Positions 25,970 to 35,591 are shown, numbered from the stretch's first letter. The stretch: DNA of 64,000 bases from Paenibacillus pedocola (GCF_031599675.1 NZ_CP134223.1:5496001-5560000), one strand, 5' to 3'. Notes: generated by a model from the sequence alone, not told the origin. A program made the numbers and translations.

Positions 25970-26929
25970 TTATTCCTTAACACTACCCACATTCAGTCCC
26001 ACCACGAAATACTTCTGCATGAACGGATATACGAGCAGGATCGGAACCGAGGCTACAACGGTAATGGCTGCCCGGATCGATAACGGAGTCACCAGTGCGC
26101 GGGCTGAATTCTGGTCCATCCCCACCCCGGCGGCAACGTTCGGATTACTGTTGGAGTTCATCGTCGAGGATAGCAGCTTCATCAGCTCATACTGCAGCGT
26201 ACTCAGGTATTGTCTGGAAGAGGTATAGATAAACGCGTCAAACCAGGAATTCCATGCGCCTACAGCGACAAACAGGGCAATTGTAGCGAGTACCGGTTTG
26301 CATAACGGGAATACAACTTTCATAAAAATTCTGAAGTCGCCGGCGCCGTCGATTTTCGCTGACTCCAGCAGACTCTCCGGTATTGTGCCGATATACGTGC
26401 GGATTACAATCATATTAAATGCGCTGATCATGGACGGGAAAATGTATACCCAGAAGCTGTTAATCAGGTTAAGATCCTTAATCAGGAAGTAACCCGGAAT
26501 CAGACCGGCGCTGAAATACATCGTCAGTACAAAAATCACAGTGATCGGCTGGCGGAATACATATTCCCTCCGGCTTAGAGTATACGCGAGCATCGTGGTC
26601 AGAAAAATATTAAGGATCGTGGACAGCACGGTCCGGGCCACAGAAATCAGGAATGCGTCATAAATGGTGCCGGAGGCGAAGATCGCCTTGTAATTTTGCA
26701 GAGTCCAGGCTCTTGGCCATAAGTAGATGCCGCCGCGGATCGTATCATTCCCCGCGTTAAACGAAACGGCGATCGTATTAAGGAACGGATATAGGGTCAC
26801 AAGCACCAGGCAGATCATAAAAACCGTGTTAAAGGAGCCAAACAGTATCGGTTCAAGTTTGCCCGTGCCTAAGCTTTTTTTCATCGTTAAACCCGCTGTT
26901 TGCCGAGGGCTGATTTGTCGGTTATCCAT
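25970..26929 (-). CDS. ABC importer permease, YtcP/LplC type
   Basis: A 319-aa CUT1 permease with six helices (first at about residues 35-58). LVTLYPFLNTIAVSFN and the long EAA loop ESAKIDGAGDFRIFMKVVFPL (about 211-231) are typical of the LplC/YtcP subfamily. It works with the LplB-type permease encoded 2 bp upstream and the lipoprotein before that. A shared MsmX-like ATPase is expected, since none is encoded here. Confidence 0.93.
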   Translation of the reverse strand: MDNRQISPRQTAGLTMKKSLGTGKLEPILFGSFNTVFMICLVLVTLYPFLNTIAVSFNAGNDTIRGGIYLWPRAWTLQNYKAIFASGTIYDAFLISVARTVLSTILNIFLTTMLAYTLSRREYVFRQPITVIFVLTMYFSAGLIPGYFLIKDLNLINSFWVYIFPSMISAFNMIVIRTYIGTIPESLLESAKIDGAGDFRIFMKVVFPLCKPVLATIALFVAVGAWNSWFDAFIYTSSRQYLSTLQYELMKLLSSTMNSNSNPNVAAGVGMDQNSARALVTPLSIRAAITVVASVPILLVYPFMQKYFVVGLNVGSVKE

Positions 26930-26931
26930 AA

Positions 26932-27903
26932 TTATAACAACCTCTCTTCCCCAAGCCGCTTCGAAATTCCGTTAGCCATAAGCAGCAATGTTACGCTGAC
27001 CACGGTTTTGAAAATCCCGCCGGCGGTCGCTAGTGAATAGTTACCTTGAGCAAGCCCGTATTTCAGTACAAAAATATCAATCGTTTCTGCCCAGTCCACA
27101 ACCAGCCCGTTGCCGAGCAGGTACTGCACTTCAAAGCCCGCCTCCAGCACATGTCCGATAGACATAATCATCAGAATAACGATCGTTGCTTTGATCCCTG
27201 GAAGGGTTACGAATCTCATTTTTTTGTAGCGGCTCGCGCCGTCGATTTCCGCAGCTTCATAAAGTGCAGGGTCTATGGAAGCAATGGCTGCCAGATAAAT
27301 AATCGTATTCCAGCCGACTTCCTTCCACACATGTGAAGCCCCGACAATGCCCCAGAAATATTTGCCTTCACTGAGCCAGAGAATCGGCTCTTTAATCAGA
27401 TGCAGCTTCATCAGTACGATATTGACGATCCCGTCATTGATCGACAGCGAAGTGGCCACAATGCCGGTAACGATAATCCACGATAAAAAATGCGGCAGAT
27501 AGGAAATCGTCTGCACCGTTCTTTTCCAGAACATGTTCTTGATTTCATTGAGCAGTAATGCAAGCACGATAGCAGTGACAAAACCGAGAATCAGGTTGAT
27601 CAGCCCCATCGCTACGGTATTACGCAGTACCCTGATGAAGTTATCATCGGTAAACAGGAACTTGAATTGCTTAAATCCTACCCATTCCTGTTCGCTGAAG
27701 GACTTGGCCGGCTTATAATTCTGGAAAGCCATGGTCCATCCCCAGACAGGGACGTAGGCAAAAAGAATAATATAGAGCATTAACGGTACAGACATCCAAA
27801 TCAGCTGATTCTGGCTTTTCAACAGGGACCAGGTGATCGGCTGCTTCTTCTTTTTTTTCTTGGGATGCCGGACGACGGTTTCTATTTCTAGGGTCTCATC
27901 CAT
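26932..27903 (-). CDS. ABC importer permease, LplB/YtfP-like
   Basis: A 323-aa CUT1 permease. A Lys-rich N-terminus (HPKKKKKKQ) precedes six helices. PLMLYIILFAYVPVWGWTMA and the EAA loop EAAEIDGASRYKKMRFVTLPG (about 216-236) identify the LplB class. It sits between the lipoprotein gene and the second permease in the xylooligosaccharide operon. Confidence 0.93.
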   Translation of the reverse strand: MDETLEIETVVRHPKKKKKKQPITWSLLKSQNQLIWMSVPLMLYIILFAYVPVWGWTMAFQNYKPAKSFSEQEWVGFKQFKFLFTDDNFIRVLRNTVAMGLINLILGFVTAIVLALLLNEIKNMFWKRTVQTISYLPHFLSWIIVTGIVATSLSINDGIVNIVLMKLHLIKEPILWLSEGKYFWGIVGASHVWKEVGWNTIIYLAAIASIDPALYEAAEIDGASRYKKMRFVTLPGIKATIVILMIMSIGHVLEAGFEVQYLLGNGLVVDWAETIDIFVLKYGLAQGNYSLATAGGIFKTVVSVTLLLMANGISKRLGEERLL

Positions 27904-27994
27904 AGTAGTTGTCTCCCCAATCCATCATTTTAATTTAGGAAGTGGAAGGCCGGAACCGGCCCTCCACCCTCTGATTCCGGAAGCTGATGCTCCG

Positions 27995-29692
27995 TTATTT
28001 GCTCCAGTTATCAATTCTCCACTTAATCTGCTCGTTAATCTTATCTTCATAAGCCTTCACATTGGCCTTTTTAATCTGTCCGACATAATCACTCCAGACG
28101 GAATCAAAGTCAGCCGGATCGGCAAGGATGGCTTTAGGCAGGAACTTGGTCTGCAGTTCATTTAGTTTCGTACTTGCAATTTTGGCATCCGAGCCTTCAA
28201 TAAGGTCGATAGACCAGGCAGGATAATAGACCGGGTTGGCAGGCGGTTCGCTGAAGAAATCGACATAGCTGTTAAAGCCGTAGGCATCAAGAACTTCCTT
28301 GTCGAAAGGTTTCAGACCTGCTTTGTACTCTTCAGGCTGTGCAGCAGCATCCGTTGAGTTGCCGTCACTGAAGCTTCCTTCAGTTTTTGGCAGGTAGTCA
28401 AACATTGCTTTGGCCTTATTGGCCAGCTGCCAGGTGGCATCAGCTGCATTGTCGCGCTGCTCCTGGGTTCTCATGAATCTGCCATTCTCTACAATATAAT
28501 CTTCGCCTTCTATGCCCCAGGAGAACGTTTTCTGCCAGTCTTCCTGGATCAGGGTGTCAAGCAGCTTGATAATCTTCACCGGATCTTTGGCATTGATACT
28601 GATACCGAAGCCGTTGTTAAGGTTCAGAACTGCCAGATCGCGGTAGTAGTCTTTGGTCGACTCGTCATATACCAGCGGAAGACCTACGTAAGTGCGTTCA
28701 ATTTTGCCTTGGGTGGTCAGGGAGTCCTCGGCAGCGTTGAAGTTCCAGTGTTGGTCGAACATCCCCAGAACCGTACCGCTGGACAGCTTCGCCATATACT
28801 GGTCATAGTTCTGAACAAAAGTCTCTTTATCGATCAGACCTTTTTGGTTCACTTCATTCAGCTTTTGATAGTACTGTTTAGCATAATCCTTGTCTGCAAA
28901 AATTTCGGCCACGCCGTTATTTACAACAACACCGCCATCATTCGGATGGCCGATCAGATGCTGCGGTGCATTGAACAGACCCCAGTTTTTCCAGTCATAG
29001 TTCAGAATTTCGAACCCGATCGTCGGACTTCCGTCGATTTCCGGATATTTCGCTTTATATTTCTCAATCAGATCAAAATATTGATCCAGCGTCTTCACCT
29101 TTGGATATCCGAATTCCTTGAGGACTGCTTTTTGCATCCAGAAGGCAGGTCCCGAATACCATGAACTATTAACCTTACCGTTGTACACACCGTAGTTCGG
29201 GAGGATATAAATATGCCCGTCATTCGGATCCTTCATCATGTTCCAGTAATCCGCGTAATGCGCTTTCAAGTTTGGAGCGTATTGCTCAATCAAGTCTTCA
29301 AGCGGAATATAAGCCCCTGCTGCTGTAAGTTTTGTATTACCGGTTATCAAATCCGGATAATCCTGGCCGGCAATCATAACCCCAAGCTTCTGGTTGATGT
29401 CGCCTGCCAGAAATTCCATATCGAAGCTGGCACCCGTTTCTTCCTTGATTTTCTTATAAATTTTGTTGTCCGGTGTCGGCTGTTGTCCTGCTGCGCCGAT
29501 GAAGACACTTACCTTAAACGGTTCAACCTTATCCCCTGTGTTAGCTGCTCCGGCAGTTTGTGCCGCACTGGTTTCTTCCGCTGTAGCATTTGTATTACCG
29601 TTGTTGTTCCCGCCGCAGCCGGCTAGTGTAAAGCTCAGGGATAACAGCATAATCAGTGAAGACTTAAACGTTCTTTTCGACTTGCCCCCCAT
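27995..29692 (-). CDS. Solute-binding lipoprotein, LplA type (xylooligosaccharide candidate)
   Basis: A 565-aa lipoprotein: signal peptide, lipobox LAGC followed by GGNNNG (Cys near residue 26), a Thr/Ala-rich linker and a large SBP domain (about 60-560). The size and the PTPDNKIYKKIKEETGASFD opening fit LplA/YtcQ proteins. In Paenibacillus, similar genes followed by GH10/GH43 enzymes import aldouronates and xylooligosaccharides; that specificity is inferred from the neighbouring xylanase. ATG 29692 follows GGAGGTG. Confidence 0.9.
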   Translation of the reverse strand: MGGKSKRTFKSSLIMLLSLSFTLAGCGGNNNGNTNATAEETSAAQTAGAANTGDKVEPFKVSVFIGAAGQQPTPDNKIYKKIKEETGASFDMEFLAGDINQKLGVMIAGQDYPDLITGNTKLTAAGAYIPLEDLIEQYAPNLKAHYADYWNMMKDPNDGHIYILPNYGVYNGKVNSSWYSGPAFWMQKAVLKEFGYPKVKTLDQYFDLIEKYKAKYPEIDGSPTIGFEILNYDWKNWGLFNAPQHLIGHPNDGGVVVNNGVAEIFADKDYAKQYYQKLNEVNQKGLIDKETFVQNYDQYMAKLSSGTVLGMFDQHWNFNAAEDSLTTQGKIERTYVGLPLVYDESTKDYYRDLAVLNLNNGFGISINAKDPVKIIKLLDTLIQEDWQKTFSWGIEGEDYIVENGRFMRTQEQRDNAADATWQLANKAKAMFDYLPKTEGSFSDGNSTDAAAQPEEYKAGLKPFDKEVLDAYGFNSYVDFFSEPPANPVYYPAWSIDLIEGSDAKIASTKLNELQTKFLPKAILADPADFDSVWSDYVGQIKKANVKAYEDKINEQIKWRIDNWSK

Positions 29693-29724
29693 AAAGCACC
29701 TCCATATTTTTGTTCACGCTTTCT

Positions 29725-29738
29725 TGTAAGCACTTACA
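29725..29738. promoter_or_regulatory. Candidate cre (CcpA) site before the solute-binding protein gene
   Basis: TGTAAGCACTTACA differs from the Bacillus cre consensus TGWAANCGNTNNCA at one position. It lies 33 bp upstream of the lipoprotein start. Catabolite repression of a xylan operon would be expected. Confidence 0.5.
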
Positions 29739-29805
29739 TTTATGAATTATAGAGGTGATTTCTATTCTAAAATACAACCGAATTAAAGGTATAACCCCAA
29801 AAATT

Positions 29806-31344
29806 TTAGGTCTTTATATTCCGGTATTCGTTCGGAGACATCTTCAATTTCTTCTCGAACTGCTTCAAAAACTGGCCGTAATTGACATAACCCACCTGCT
29901 CGGCAACCTCCGACAGCTTAAGTTTATGCTCATGGAGCAGCCTTGCGGCTTCCTCAATCCGCAGATTATGGAGCAGCTCGTTGAAGCCCATTCCGTTCTT
30001 CTTGATCAGGAGCTGGCCGAGATATACAGGATGCAGATAAAAGATTTCCGCCAGCCTCTGAATCGTCAGACTTTCGCGGTAATGCTCCTGAATGTATTGG
30101 TTGATATCCCGGACGATATCATGCGACCTCCTGCCCCGCTCTTCTAGAAGGAGCTCTATTCCAGCCTCTCCAGAGGTCAGCAGATAGCCCATTAGTCCGG
30201 TTAACGTGAGCCTGTAATGATGGATTTCCGGTAGTTGAAACTCTTTAAGCAGTTCCGGCAGCTTGCCGTTTTCTGTCACATGGGTCAATTCCCGGATCCG
30301 GTATATGAGATGTATAACAAACTTCTTCACTGCCTCGGGAGCCACAAGCTTCTCCTGAAAGCTGTGAGCCGCCGAGTCTACCGCGCTGCGGAAGCCTGGC
30401 AGATCCAGCGTGTTTATGAATCCGATCAGCTCGTCCGCCATCCGGATATGATCGTATTGCCTGCTGAACGGCGTATTCTTGATCTCGTGATACATCAGTA
30501 ATCCGGCAGAGGAGGTCCGGTAAAAAAAGTGCTGCAGAGTTTCCTTAGCCGTCCGGTAGCTGTTCGTGATGCCGGTCAATAGAGGCACGCTGGTTCCGGC
30601 CGCGATAAACAGGGTCAGGCCGGGACACTCCTGCCGCAGCGAGTCGGCTACCCCGTTGATTGCTTCACTTTCATGGCCAGCCGCGAAACTTCCGAATACA
30701 ATGGCGCAGCAGCCTGCCTCCAGATCCACCAGATACATCGCGGGCGCCCCGGCGATCAAGGCAGCCGCTTTGCCCCTGACCTCGGCATATTGCTGCGGTG
30801 CGGTCTGGATCAGGCAGACATTCCAGCAGCAGATGTCAGCGGGCAACGAGGCGAGAAACTCCGGATCGGCCTTCTCTGCCGGCTGCTCATATAACAGTCC
30901 TTTGATTACCGCCGCCGTCTCCTCCGAAGCCGCCATCTGCTTAAACCTCCGGCCGCGCTCCTCCTGCTCCAGTTCCTTGTAAATCTCCCGCAGTTCTTCT
31001 GTCGCTTCTTCCGGGAAAACCGGCTTTAGCAAATAATGATTAATACCGTACCGGATAGCAGTCTGGGCATATTCAAATTCGCTGTACCCGCTTAAGATTA
31101 CAAACTTAATCTCCCTGCCCCCTGCCTGCTGCCAGGCGCCAATCATTTCAAGACCGTTCAATAGCGGCATATTTACATCCGTGATAACCAGATCCGGGTC
31201 CAGCTCACCGATTAACCGCAAGCCCTCCTGGCCGTTGCCGCAGGTCCCGCATATCTCGAAGCCAAGCTCCCGCCAGTCAATCCACAGCAGCATCCCTTCG
31301 AGAGCACTCGGCTCATCATCAATTAACAGCACTTTATAAGTCAT
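29806..31344 (-). CDS. YesN-type response regulator (AraC output), first copy
   Basis: A 512-aa regulator. A receiver domain (residues 3-120) has IDDEP, phosphoacceptor Asp in LVITDVNMP, Ser in VILSGYSEF and Lys in YLLKPV. A long middle region and a C-terminal AraC double helix-turn-helix (about 405-510) follow, with QRLAEIFYLHPVYLGQLLIKK and KLSEVAEQVGYVNYGQFLKQF. Its ATG overlaps the kinase stop by 4 bp. It probably activates the downstream lplA-type operon in response to the YesM partner. Confidence 0.92.
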   Translation of the reverse strand: MTYKVLLIDDEPSALEGMLLWIDWRELGFEICGTCGNGQEGLRLIGELDPDLVITDVNMPLLNGLEMIGAWQQAGGREIKFVILSGYSEFEYAQTAIRYGINHYLLKPVFPEEATEELREIYKELEQEERGRRFKQMAASEETAAVIKGLLYEQPAEKADPEFLASLPADICCWNVCLIQTAPQQYAEVRGKAAALIAGAPAMYLVDLEAGCCAIVFGSFAAGHESEAINGVADSLRQECPGLTLFIAAGTSVPLLTGITNSYRTAKETLQHFFYRTSSAGLLMYHEIKNTPFSRQYDHIRMADELIGFINTLDLPGFRSAVDSAAHSFQEKLVAPEAVKKFVIHLIYRIRELTHVTENGKLPELLKEFQLPEIHHYRLTLTGLMGYLLTSGEAGIELLLEERGRRSHDIVRDINQYIQEHYRESLTIQRLAEIFYLHPVYLGQLLIKKNGMGFNELLHNLRIEEAARLLHEHKLKLSEVAEQVGYVNYGQFLKQFEKKLKMSPNEYRNIKT

Positions 31345-33161
31345 AACCTTCCCTCCCCTCCCGGGGAATGAGTCTTCTCCAGCAGCTTCAGCGGGATGCC
31401 GAACGATACTGCAGTTCCCTCACCCGGCACACTGATGATTTCAAAAGTCACCTGATCGGCATAATACAGCTCCAATCTGCGGTACACATTGCGCATACCG
31501 ATATTTAAGCCGGACGAATCCTCGGTGCGGATATTATGCAGTAAATCCTTGAGCTGCGCAGCCTCGATCCCCTTCCCGTTGTCGGAAACCGTGATCTGCA
31601 GGCGGTCCTCCCGGGCCGCTGCCCTCACCTTGATGATGCCCAGCCCTTCTATCGTCTGCAAGCCATGCTTGCAGGAATTTTCCACGAGCGGTTGCATGCT
31701 GAGCTTCGGAATTTTGTACTCCAGTGCCTGCTCCTCAATCTCGAACTGATAGTCGAACTTATCGCGGAATCTGAATTTCTCTATCTTTAGGTACATCTCA
31801 ATAAACTGCATTTCCTCCTGCAGCGACACCAGGTCCTCCTTCCAGCGCAGCAGCCTGCGCAGCAGCTTAGAGAGACTTTTGATAATATCCGTCACATCGT
31901 CATATTTATTTTTGGTGCAGACCACAAGAATCGCGTTCAGCGTATTGAACAGAAAATGCGGATTCATCTGGCTTTGCAGAAAATTCAGCTCCGCCCTGAC
32001 CCGTTCCATCTCCAGATTCTTACTCTGGATCTCCAGCTTATACACATCGTTAATCAGCGAGTTAATCCGCGAGGTCATCCTGTTAAAGTTATGAATCAGC
32101 CCGCCGATTTCATCGCGGCCCTCATCAATCCGGATCAGTTCAAACTTCTCGTTGGTTACCTTCTGCATATGCCTGGACAGCCGCTTTACCCGGTAATTGT
32201 AGGATCTCAGCATCACATAAATAAAAGCAGAGGTCAGCAGCGTGATCGTGGTCGCCAGCACAGCCGCATACAGCCGGATATCCAGAATGGCCTGTGTGAT
32301 CCTCTCCCCTTGCGTAATTCCGATGATCCGCCAGCCCTTGAGATAGTTGGCCGTACCAAGCGGCAGCACATGAAGCTCCTGCTGATTATCTTCCTGCAGA
32401 TTAAACAAAGGATAAGGTTCATCTGTCACCCGCTGATAGCCGCTGTCCGCTGACATGACAATCTGATTCTGCTCATTGACCAGATAGAGGCTGAGGTAAT
32501 CTTTTTCTCGGGCAATCACGTCATACACTTCGCTTAGATCCAGATCAATCTTTAGCAGCTTTTTATATTCATTGAAGGACCTGAAATTATCCATCCAGTC
32601 CAAGACGCTGAGTGTAGGGATCGAAGAAGCGGTATTATCGTTCTCCGATGTCCGGTAAGCGGTAACAAGTACCTTATTGCGGGAGGATTCCGCCTGCTGA
32701 TACCATTCACTTGCCAGTACTTTCTGGTTCATGATCTGATAATTGCCTCCTGAAACAATAGAACGGTTATCCGTAAACACGCTGATCCGATCAATCTGGT
32801 TGTTTACCGGCATGTAGCTGTTCAACCGGTCCCGCAGCTGTTCGTCAAAAGCACCATAAAAATCAATAGAGTCTTTATAGGACCGGTCCAGCATTTCATA
32901 CAGGTTCTTATCCGTAGACAACGTATAGCTGACAGCAACCCCGCCTTCGATAAAATCATGAATATCCTTTCTCGCCCGCTCCAGGGAGATCTCCAGGTTC
33001 TGCTGCTCCCTTGATTTGATCAGATCTGTAATCCGGCCCAGAAACACCAGGTTGATGACCATAATAGGCAGAAGCACACCAACGATATAGATCAGGATAA
33101 ATTTATAATTCAGCGGAATATCATTAACAATATTAGTGAAACGGATTCTTTTTTTCAGCAT
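31341..33161 (-). CDS. YesM-type sensor histidine kinase
   Basis: A 606-aa kinase. Helix 1 (about 22-42) precedes a large dCache-like outside domain and helix 2 (about 300-320). Then come HAMP, the His_kinase motif QSQMNPHFLFNTLNAILVV (phosphoacceptor His) and an ATPase domain with PLVENSCKHGL, DNGKGI and LNIGMRNVYRRL. ATG 33161 is chosen because AAGGACAGGTG precedes it; a longer frame extends without a signal. It is encoded between two YesN-type regulators, an unusual arrangement. Confidence 0.92.
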   Translation of the reverse strand: MLKKRIRFTNIVNDIPLNYKFILIYIVGVLLPIMVINLVFLGRITDLIKSREQQNLEISLERARKDIHDFIEGGVAVSYTLSTDKNLYEMLDRSYKDSIDFYGAFDEQLRDRLNSYMPVNNQIDRISVFTDNRSIVSGGNYQIMNQKVLASEWYQQAESSRNKVLVTAYRTSENDNTASSIPTLSVLDWMDNFRSFNEYKKLLKIDLDLSEVYDVIAREKDYLSLYLVNEQNQIVMSADSGYQRVTDEPYPLFNLQEDNQQELHVLPLGTANYLKGWRIIGITQGERITQAILDIRLYAAVLATTITLLTSAFIYVMLRSYNYRVKRLSRHMQKVTNEKFELIRIDEGRDEIGGLIHNFNRMTSRINSLINDVYKLEIQSKNLEMERVRAELNFLQSQMNPHFLFNTLNAILVVCTKNKYDDVTDIIKSLSKLLRRLLRWKEDLVSLQEEMQFIEMYLKIEKFRFRDKFDYQFEIEEQALEYKIPKLSMQPLVENSCKHGLQTIEGLGIIKVRAAAREDRLQITVSDNGKGIEAAQLKDLLHNIRTEDSSGLNIGMRNVYRRLELYYADQVTFEIISVPGEGTAVSFGIPLKLLEKTHSPGGEGRL

Positions 33162-33180
33162 GGCTGTGCACCTGTCCTTC

Positions 33181-34722
33181 TTAGCGCTGCTTACAATTAT
33201 TCGAATTCTTGTATACCGAAGGCAGGACGCCCACAATTCCTTTGAACTTATCGATAAAATAATCCGTGTTGCTGAATCCGACCTGCGCTGCAACGTCAGA
33301 GATTTTCAGCTCGGTCCGCTTCAGCAGCCCTTTGGCGGCTTCAATCCGCTTATCGTTCAGATATTCACAGAAGCTGCGGCCGGTCTCTTTCCGGAACAAC
33401 TGTCCCAGGTAGGCGGAATTCATATGAAATTGCCGGGCCAGCTCCTGAAGCTGCAATTTATTGCGGAATTCAAGGTCTACGTACTGGATCACATTATAGA
33501 TCGTGTTCCCTTCGTTAGCCTCCTGCAGCTCAGCCAGATAGCCAGCCGCCCGCCTGCACAGCCCGCTTACATAGCTGCCCAGCCTGAAATAATCGCCCAG
33601 CTCACCGAGATTTCCGAACTCCTCATGATGCTGATTCATCATCACGGCGGTTTCGCCATTGCGTTCGGCGACCAGCCGGCATAATGTCATTTCCAGATGG
33701 GCGATGCCGGCCTGGACAGCTTCTACCGAAAACAAATGCTGCGTGTAGAACATAAAGATATCCCTCACACAGGGCTCAATCGCCTGAAGCTCGCCTGCCT
33801 TTACTTTTTCCAGCAGCTCGGTAAAGGTTTCCTGTTCAATATTCGCTTCTTTACTGGTGCTCCTGAAGTCACAATTGAAAAAGACACCGCCCTTCTCTCT
33901 GCGGTACTTCAGCTTCCACATTTCCAGCGTCTGCAGATAAATATCTTTAAGGGACAGTGCGCCTGACATTCTTTCGCTGACCATAACCGCGACCGGCTCC
34001 TGCAGCTGTTCAGCCAAATCCTGCTGGAGCCGGGTGACTCCGGCTGTCAGGCTATCCCGGGAAAGGGAAGCGGATTGCAGAATCAGACCGAACCGGTCCG
34101 CGCTGTCCTGGAAGCAGCCTGCTAACTCGCAAGGGAAGTAATCCTTCAGATGCTGCTGCAGAAGCGCTGCTGCAGCGGGAGGATCTATAAGAATGCCCAG
34201 CAATTCCGCATCCGCCGGTATCTGCATCAGGTTGGCCGCCGTCAGCTGAATCTCCTCATCCTCCTCCCCGTGAATCAGGCGGTTGATCAGATTGCCGACA
34301 ATCATTGCCTGCTTCTTCTGATACTCCAGACTGGAAGCGATTTCATTATGAATCATAAGACTGAGCCGGCTTAATAAGGCTTCGATCTCCTCTTCGTCGA
34401 TCGGCTTCAGCAGATATTGATCTACCCGCTGGCGCAGGGCAATTCTTGCATATTGGAAATCGTCGTATCCGCTTAATATTACAAACCGGGGCGGCTTAAC
34501 CATCGATTCATTCAGCCTGGTAATAAGCTCAAGACCGTTAAAGACCGGGAGATTAATATCCGTTAGTACGAGATCCGGCCTAAGCTCCTCGACCAGTCTC
34601 AGTGCATCCGGGCCGTTAAGGGCTTCGCCGCACACTTCAAATCCATACTTTTCCCAGTCCACCATCGTCCGCAGTCCTTCAAGTACCCAGGGCTCATCAT
34701 CAACAATCATGACTTTCAGCAT
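33181..34722 (-). CDS. YesN-type response regulator (AraC output), second copy
   Basis: A 513-aa regulator with receiver domain (MIVDDEPWVLEGL; Asp in LVLTDINLP; VILSGYDDF; YLLKPIDEEE) and C-terminal AraC domain (QELARQFHMNSAYLGQLFRKE and KISDVAAQVGFSNTDYFIDKF). It is diverged from the copy at 29806-31344, so the pair is not a recent duplication. ATG 34722 follows GGAGGCG. It is the first gene of the minus-strand cluster, 19 bp before the kinase gene. Confidence 0.92.
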   Translation of the reverse strand: MLKVMIVDDEPWVLEGLRTMVDWEKYGFEVCGEALNGPDALRLVEELRPDLVLTDINLPVFNGLELITRLNESMVKPPRFVILSGYDDFQYARIALRQRVDQYLLKPIDEEEIEALLSRLSLMIHNEIASSLEYQKKQAMIVGNLINRLIHGEEDEEIQLTAANLMQIPADAELLGILIDPPAAAALLQQHLKDYFPCELAGCFQDSADRFGLILQSASLSRDSLTAGVTRLQQDLAEQLQEPVAVMVSERMSGALSLKDIYLQTLEMWKLKYRREKGGVFFNCDFRSTSKEANIEQETFTELLEKVKAGELQAIEPCVRDIFMFYTQHLFSVEAVQAGIAHLEMTLCRLVAERNGETAVMMNQHHEEFGNLGELGDYFRLGSYVSGLCRRAAGYLAELQEANEGNTIYNVIQYVDLEFRNKLQLQELARQFHMNSAYLGQLFRKETGRSFCEYLNDKRIEAAKGLLKRTELKISDVAAQVGFSNTDYFIDKFKGIVGVLPSVYKNSNNCKQR

Positions 34723-35038
34723 GTGCCACGCGCCTCCATATTCAGATTTGCAAAGAGATTTCAGCAAAATAACTATAGACCATGCTAACATAGATTTGTG
34801 AAAACGTGGAAGAAGAACTGTGAAGAAAAGAGGAAACAGATCAACGTCCTCAATGAAATCTCTCCTGCTGCCCCGCCTGATACTAAGTCATATAATGTAA
34901 CATTAGTCATTTACTTTGCAGATTTTTTCTCTATAATGGAGTTTAAGTTATCGTAAAAACTGGTGTTTTCGAATATTTATACTTTTTTCGCGTTACATTT
35001 CATAACACATTAGACATCACTACAGGGAAGTGAATTTC
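34723..35038. other. Divergent intergenic region between the xylan regulators and the BMC locus
   Basis: A 316-bp AT-rich stretch without genes. In the plus direction it has TATAAT-like words at 34932-34937 and 34978-34983 (TATACT) without a good -35 element, followed by a GlnR/TnrA-like box at 34991-35007. It presumably carries the promoters for both divergent units. Confidence 0.55.
34991..35007. promoter_or_regulatory. GlnR/TnrA-like nitrogen-control box before the BMC locus
   Basis: CGTTACATTTCATAACA matches the Bacillus GlnR/TnrA consensus TGTNANAWWWTMTNACA except at position 1 (C) and position 11 (C). It lies just downstream of a TATACT word and 31 bp before the first gene, a position suited to repression by GlnR. 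A box of the same type precedes the allantoinase-like gene. Confidence 0.55.
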
Positions 35039-35404
35039 TTGACAGTCGCCTTGCTTCTCTCATCCAATGAACACAAGAAGAAATTGTCCCGCTGCTACAA
35101 TGAGGTTCATAAGGAGCTGTACGGAGTCGGAGTGACCCAGCTAAAGATTGAAGCTGTGAACGAGACCATGATTATGTTCCTGGTGAAGCATCAGCGGGTC
35201 GCAGCCCTTCGCGCCCTGGAGGACCATTATCCTGAGCTGAAGCAGTCTGTAGACGCCGCGCTGCATCAGGAATTCAAGCGGAGAATCCAGAAGAAGCTTA
35301 CCGAAGAGCTGGAGCTGCCAGCCGCTGGCGTACTCAGGGATTACGATCCCCAGACGGCCTGGGCCTGCACCGTCATTATATGTGACTCCGGTCCAGATCA
35401 ATGA
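35039..35404 (+). CDS. MpsC/DUF2294-family protein
   Basis: A 121-aa small soluble protein of the DUF2294 family (now called MpsC, linked to Na+-translocating or inorganic-carbon systems). Family features are the opening SSNEHKKKLSRCYNEVHKEL, the YGVGVTQLKIEAVNETMIMF strand pair and the late YDPQTAWACTVIICDSG. TTG 35039 has CAGGGA at about 10 nt; GTG 35030 is possible but too close to that site. The biochemical role is unknown. It is the first plus-strand gene before the BMC operon, separated from ubiX by a terminator-like hairpin. Confidence 0.78.
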   Translation: MTVALLLSSNEHKKKLSRCYNEVHKELYGVGVTQLKIEAVNETMIMFLVKHQRVAALRALEDHYPELKQSVDAALHQEFKRRIQKKLTEELELPAAGVLRDYDPQTAWACTVIICDSGPDQ

Positions 35405-35547
35405 TGCGGGATTTATCCCGCGGATTTACCGCAGCCGGTGTTCATTCTGGGTTATTCCGATAATTCAAATACCAGGCTTCATCTCGATTCATCCTGATGA
35501 GCCACATTCCCTTTAAGGTTCGCCCTATATCTGTTTACAGATTGCAG

Positions 35548-35591
35548 GAAGCCGTTGAGTAGAGACCTCTCTATTTCAGCGGCTTCTTTTT
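35548..35591 (+). terminator. Terminator or attenuator between MpsC and ubiX
   Basis: GAAGCCG...CGGCTTC with an inner AGTAGAGA/TCTCTATT pairing is followed by TTTTTG, a complete intrinsic terminator 65 bp before ubiX. It either ends the mpsC-like transcript or regulates read-through into the BMC operon. The 143 bp between the mpsC-like stop and this hairpin contain two nested stem-loops (GCGGGATTTATCCCGC and GCGGATTTACCGC), but no known aptamer is recognised. Confidence 0.75.

Noticed and set aside
35494..35500. Hammerhead ribozyme core CTGATGA
   Set aside because: The matching GAAA core and flanking stems are not present.
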